A stretch of DNA of 64,000 nucleotides from Antitrichia curtipendula (taxonomy: Eukaryota > Streptophyta > Bryopsida > Hypnales > Leucodontaceae). Below are positions 59,978-64,000 of this stretch, one piece after another. The notes below the pieces were generated by a model. That model searched no databases. It saw only the letters and a list, made by a program, of their open reading frames with translations, and was not told where the DNA came from. How positions within the stretch are numbered: position 1 is the first letter of the stretch; every line of letters begins with the position of its first letter. The stretch covers positions 24,386,981 through 24,450,980 of the forward strand of contig OX579640.1 in NCBI GenBank assembly GCA_951230915.1, read 5' to 3'. The position numbers were made by a program, and so were the translations under genes.

Positions 59978-60242
59978 TAGCAAGTATGATATCCCCAACA
60001 ATTACCTAACCACTCCAAATAAAATTTGTTTTTTCAAATACGGAGATCATTGTATGAAAATGTGTTCCCAGCTACATGCAACTGTAGCCATCATCAACTC
60101 GTTGGTTTGAGCTTCTGTTGTTTTATGCGTTGATGGGTGCAAGTTTTCATCACTCGTTGCTTGTCCATTGGCAAACAATAACTTAGTTGCTTTTTGATGT
60201 CATCCTAGTCTTGGTTCTTGTCTTCCTCGTCATCTTCATTAA

Positions 60243-60315
60243 CCCCTAAAAGACAGAGCCCATGACTGTGTAGTCAAATTTGCATATGTTGAACGGACAC
60301 TTGGTCCTTTAGGGG
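60243..60315. mobile_element. Very small piggyBac-type element, 73 bp
   Basis: TTAA at 60239-60242 and 60316-60319, ends CCCCTAAAAGACAG and GGTCCTTTAGGGG. Only about 45 bases lie between the terminal repeats. It is far shorter than the 0.9-kb relatives and shares no interior with them. Confidence 0.85.
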
Positions 60316-60610
60316 TTAAATGAGTATGAGCTATAGCCCCTCCACCAGCAAATTTGCTGTAGATTCATTTTGGGGGGATGCCTCATTAGCAGGTCTTCAG
60401 TAACTATGTCCGGAGTAATCGGCATTTGCAACTTTGCTTTGGAAACTCTTTTGTGGTCTAAACATGTTTTTTTTTCACGTTGATGTTTTGAATGAGAAAT
60501 TGAGGGAGACAAACATGGTCTATTTGGACTCTTTTTTAAAGGACATATATACCTGCATTAACTATTAGGTGGGCATTGTATTCTGTATTACATATGAAGT
60601 TCTCAATGAC

Positions 60611-61130
60611 AAGGGTAGTGAACATGTATTTAGGCTGTCTTTTGAGTGGATAGTGAGGGACACCTTCACCATCCACTCAAAAAGACCCCCACCTGATTTA
60701 TTTTTTAATTAAATTTTTTTTTTACCCCACTCCCACTTCCCTAATGCATTTTTATTGTGGTTAAGTTTTAAAAAATCAATTAAATTTTTTTCCCCTCACT
60801 TCCCCACCCTCCTAGCCAATTTGTAATTTTGAAGTGGGGTGAAGTGGGGTGGGAGTGGCAATGGATATGGGATATATCCATTGCGTATCTATATTTGTAC
60901 CAGATGTATATCTGTATCAGTATCCGTATCGTATATACATGTTCAAATTCATATACATACTATACATGTATTCGTACACGTACTACCTATCCGTATATAA
61001 ATCCGTATATAAATCAACGGCAGGAGGAGGGGGAGGATTTTTTCTCCAAAAAAAATCAAGAGCTGTCATTTTTTTCCATGGGAGTGTGTGTGTGTGTGGT
61101 GGTGGGGGGGGCAACTAATTCCCAGGAGGG
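60611..61130. repeat. Short hairpin and low-complexity tract
   Basis: GTCTTTTGAGTGGAT and ATCCACTCAAAAAGAC (about 60632-60688) form a stem. 60880-61020 is a degenerate GTATCCGTATATA-type repeat, followed by a GT run at 61083-61098. No gene is supported between 60320 and 61360. Confidence 0.65.
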
Positions 61131-61364
61131 TGTAATCACAGTAGATAGGTAGATAGTGAACATGTTGTTTGTGCAGTTTGTGCAGTGGTAAAACAATGCT
61201 TCTTTCTTCCTCCACTTAATTGAAGAGTCCAAGCCAAGCATACAAGTCACTCTTGCTGTGAGGATGGTCCATTGTTGTATGATAGTATCCTTGATGGATT
61301 TTACAATTTTTAAAGTAGGAGTGCTCTCAAAACCATGTCATGCAACGTATACTGTTGGAATTAA

Positions 61365-62313
61365 TCCCGAAAGGTTTTAGATTATGTTTTCACCAAAAAC
61401 GTTCCAAAACTGCCATATCTAGTACAAGTACCAAATTTTAGAAAAAAAAATCATGTTTGGACACATACAACCATAGGATCTTGTAGTATGCTGGTCTGAG
61501 AAGATGTGGAAAAAATTTCAAAAATTCTCACTGTGTAAATTGCAAGACATTAGCGTTTGAAGTGAAAAAAAATTCCTTTTTCTGGCCCTGCGAAAAATAG
61601 GGCAATTGTACTTCCCAAGATCACATTTGTATTAAAAAAATGTCCATGTTGGTGGTGCTTCATCGGATCCATTCTTCAAGGCAGGTTGGCTACATGCTTG
61701 AAAACATTCAGATCATTTGGAATTGTACAACATATAGGAAAAAAATAGCGAGTAGAAAGAAGTGAAAAATGATTCAAAATACTAAATTTCATAAGAATTT
61801 AGTTATAGAATTGAAAAATGTCAATTCCAATGGTTGTAATGTTGTAATAAACAATCTACACCCTATGGTTTTGCTTGTTTTTTCAAAAAATATTGAAAAT
61901 TGAGTTAAATTAGAGGACTTCATAGTTTATTTTAGTGTACAGATTCCATAACCACCCACAAACTAAAATTCTTCATAACTTTCATCTCATTAATCAAAAT
62001 GGAATGATTCAAAGCTCTCCAAGTATATACTAAATCTAGAGAACCAATTAAAAAAATTCTATTTTTGAATAAAAGTGATTTTTCAAGAATTTTTTTGAAC
62101 TACCCAAGTTGCCTATAGTTCAAAGAAAATTACATATCATACAATAGCTCTTTAATCATGTAGTCAAAATTTATGAAAATTGTTAGACCTTAAAGATACT
62201 CCTTGGACACATGTTGAGTAAAAATTTCAAATAAAAATAAATAAAAATTCCATTCATAGTGAGTTGTCTAAAATCGCTATGTTGTCAAAAAACGTAGTTT
62301 GGTCTTGTAGGTG
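61365..62313 (-). mobile_element. piggyBac-type element A5, 949 bp
   Basis: TTAA at 61361-61364 and 62314-62317; ends TCCCGAAAGGTTTTAG and GGTCTTGTAGGTG are decayed. Family A interior in inverse orientation ('GATTATGTTTTCACC', 'AACCATAGGATCTTGTAGTA'). Confidence 0.84.
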
Positions 62314-62747
62314 TTAATCAAATACAAGTATCCTATACATGTGTAAGGCTATATTTTATGAGTTCCAAAATAAAATGGTCCACAATATATCCAGACTAAA
62401 AAAAATTTATTTCTTGTATAAGAGGCATGGATTGCATTCAAATTTGAAGATCTCCATTGTCATTGAATCAATTTTTTAAAATTTTGGATTTTGTCATATT
62501 CTCAAAGAGACTTCAAATTAATTGCTATTAATTGCTATTCTACTAATTTCCAATAGAGATTTGGTTAGATTTTTTTTAGATGTTAATAGCAAAGTAATAG
62601 ACTCTTTTATAATAACAATTTTAAAGATGTCAATGCTATTTATATAGTTTTGCATTCCAAGGGTGTATGTAAATTAGTAATTTGGACTTAGATATGAATT
62701 GTACGATCTATGTACATGTTTGAACTATTGAAAATTAATCTTCCCAT

Positions 62748-63045
62748 TTCATCCAATGATAAACATTCACCAACATTCATTCATTCTTAAAACCATATGA
62801 ATCCATTCACCTACATTCATCCATTTCTTAATCCATTTGAATCCACTTACCTACATTCATCTAAGAATATTCACCCATAATAATCCATCTATCTATAGTC
62901 ATCCATTTCAATCCAAGTATATGCATTCATCTACATTCAGTCATCCATCTATGTTCATCCTAAACCATTCATCTATATATGAGCATTTTTTCTTTTCATC
63001 CATCTACGTTCATCCATCTACATCTGTCCATTTATCCAAATACAC
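62748..63045. repeat. Degenerate tandem repeat of ATTCATCCA type
   Basis: Units such as CATTCATCTACATTCATCCA recur about 20 times with drift. The 70-codon frame inside is only a translation of the repeat. 62318-62747 and 63046-64000 contain no recognised feature. Confidence 0.82.
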
Positions 63046-64000
63046 ATGATTTATAAACACTAATTGTCATGAATCAACTTTCATTTCATCAAATCCTACT
63101 CTTTGAATGCTTGCTAAAATTATCAAATGTAAATGCACAAGTATGAAAATATTATGCAAGAGCATTTTTCCTAGAAAGTTTAGTATATCACTTAAGAAAA
63201 TTGCAATTATTTACAACCAAAGAATTTGAGGGATAGATATGGGCTTATTAGAAGAGATCAACCAAAACTTTTAAGCCTATCCTCAAGAGACTTTACAAAA
63301 CAATATAGTAAATATTTATTTATTATTTGACAAATTTTAAGAAGTTCTATACTTAATTAAAATAAAAAAGCAATGAAGTTTAATTCTAAACTCTTGTCAC
63401 CTAAGTGAAATTACTAACAACTTTTCATTATTAATCTCAACTTAGTTTTGTATGAATTAAACCTTTGACCTTTAAATGGCAAAGGCATTTATATTGAGTT
63501 AGCATATTGTTATGTTTTCCAAAATAAATAAACATCATCAAAGAGAATATCAGCTTCTATTGTGAGCCCGTAGAAGGCAATGACCTATGATGCATCCTAG
63601 CGTAAGCCTAGGTGATCCACACCTTGGGCTTCCATAGATCCCTTGTAAAGAATAATTGAGGATACTTTTGCATATAAAATCCATTTATTGCAATCTTTTT
63701 TATGTTCTTATTAATTGCATTAAAATTACTTTAGATGGTACTTCCAAAGCAATGTACATGATTTTCAAAATAGTAATTAAATTTGCAAACTTCCAAATAT
63801 GAAGACCAAAAATATACAAAGCCTAATTTCATGTCTTACAATGTCCTAACTTAATTTAGGTTGATTCTTTTTGTGAAAGAATACCCAATATATATGAAGA
63901 TTAAAAATTCAATACTTGAAATAACTTGTCACATCTCTCCTAAAAAGGCAGTGATAATACTTGATGAGAAAGTGGGACTTTAGGGGTGAAATTTAAGGCC

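Noticed and set aside
60829..61152. Frames with tyrosine-rich products near 60.9 kb
   Set aside because: They arise from the GTATATAC-type low-complexity repeat.
62837..63049. A 70-codon frame in the ATTCATCCA repeat
   Set aside because: Its composition is only the translated repeat unit.
1..64000. CRISPR arrays, rRNA genes and tRNA genes
   Set aside because: No regularly spaced identical repeats, no rRNA-like conserved blocks and no convincing tRNA cloverleaf were seen; the context is eukaryotic.

Overview
The window is nuclear DNA of a plant: AT-rich, intron-containing and made mostly of nested transposable elements, with very few host genes. The one convincing host gene is a three-exon SABATH-family methyltransferase, a family typical of land plants and their algal relatives. 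A piggyBac-type transposon is also present, and this superfamily is rare in flowering plants as far as I know, so a bryophyte, lycophyte, fern or streptophyte alga is more likely than an angiosperm. I cannot name the species. A run of 200 N at 48299-48498 marks an assembly gap.

Layout. 1-28500 is dominated by an unidentified dispersed family, called R here. Its copies carry a TATA-bearing promoter, a 21-codon first exon ending in GAG before a GT splice donor, a conserved internal exon, and a last exon with a conserved stop position. The R copies are broken by smaller transposons and by a dead LINE at 23150-27480. 28500-33940 holds degenerate sequence and a GCAACT-rich tract. 33942-40828 holds a 928-bp TTAA-flanked element that abuts a 5955-bp piggyBac transposon across one shared TTAA. 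The piggyBac element has 13-bp perfect terminal repeats and a transposase that keeps its DDD catalytic residues but has three premature stops and a frameshift. 43020-45208 is the SABATH gene on the minus strand. 46355-64000 is again mostly short transposons.

Non-autonomous elements. Twelve elements with CCC..-type ends at TTAA or degraded TTAA sites are called A, B, C and mini. They have different terminal repeats, but A, B and C share an internal core. Seven or eight copies of a second family, called D (about 410 bp in the standard form), have AGGTAG ends and a TA target duplication. Three Stowaway-like elements, a 654-bp element with a TTTA duplication, a 427-bp inverted-repeat element, a poly(A) retroposon with a 16-bp target duplication and several foldbacks complete the set.

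How they fit together. The nesting gives relative ages: R copies and host-like sequence are oldest, the TTAA elements landed in them, and D, Stowaway and poly(A) elements landed in those. The window's piggyBac transposase is broken, so movement of the TTAA elements would need an intact copy elsewhere. All boundaries and homologies were read by eye without alignment software.
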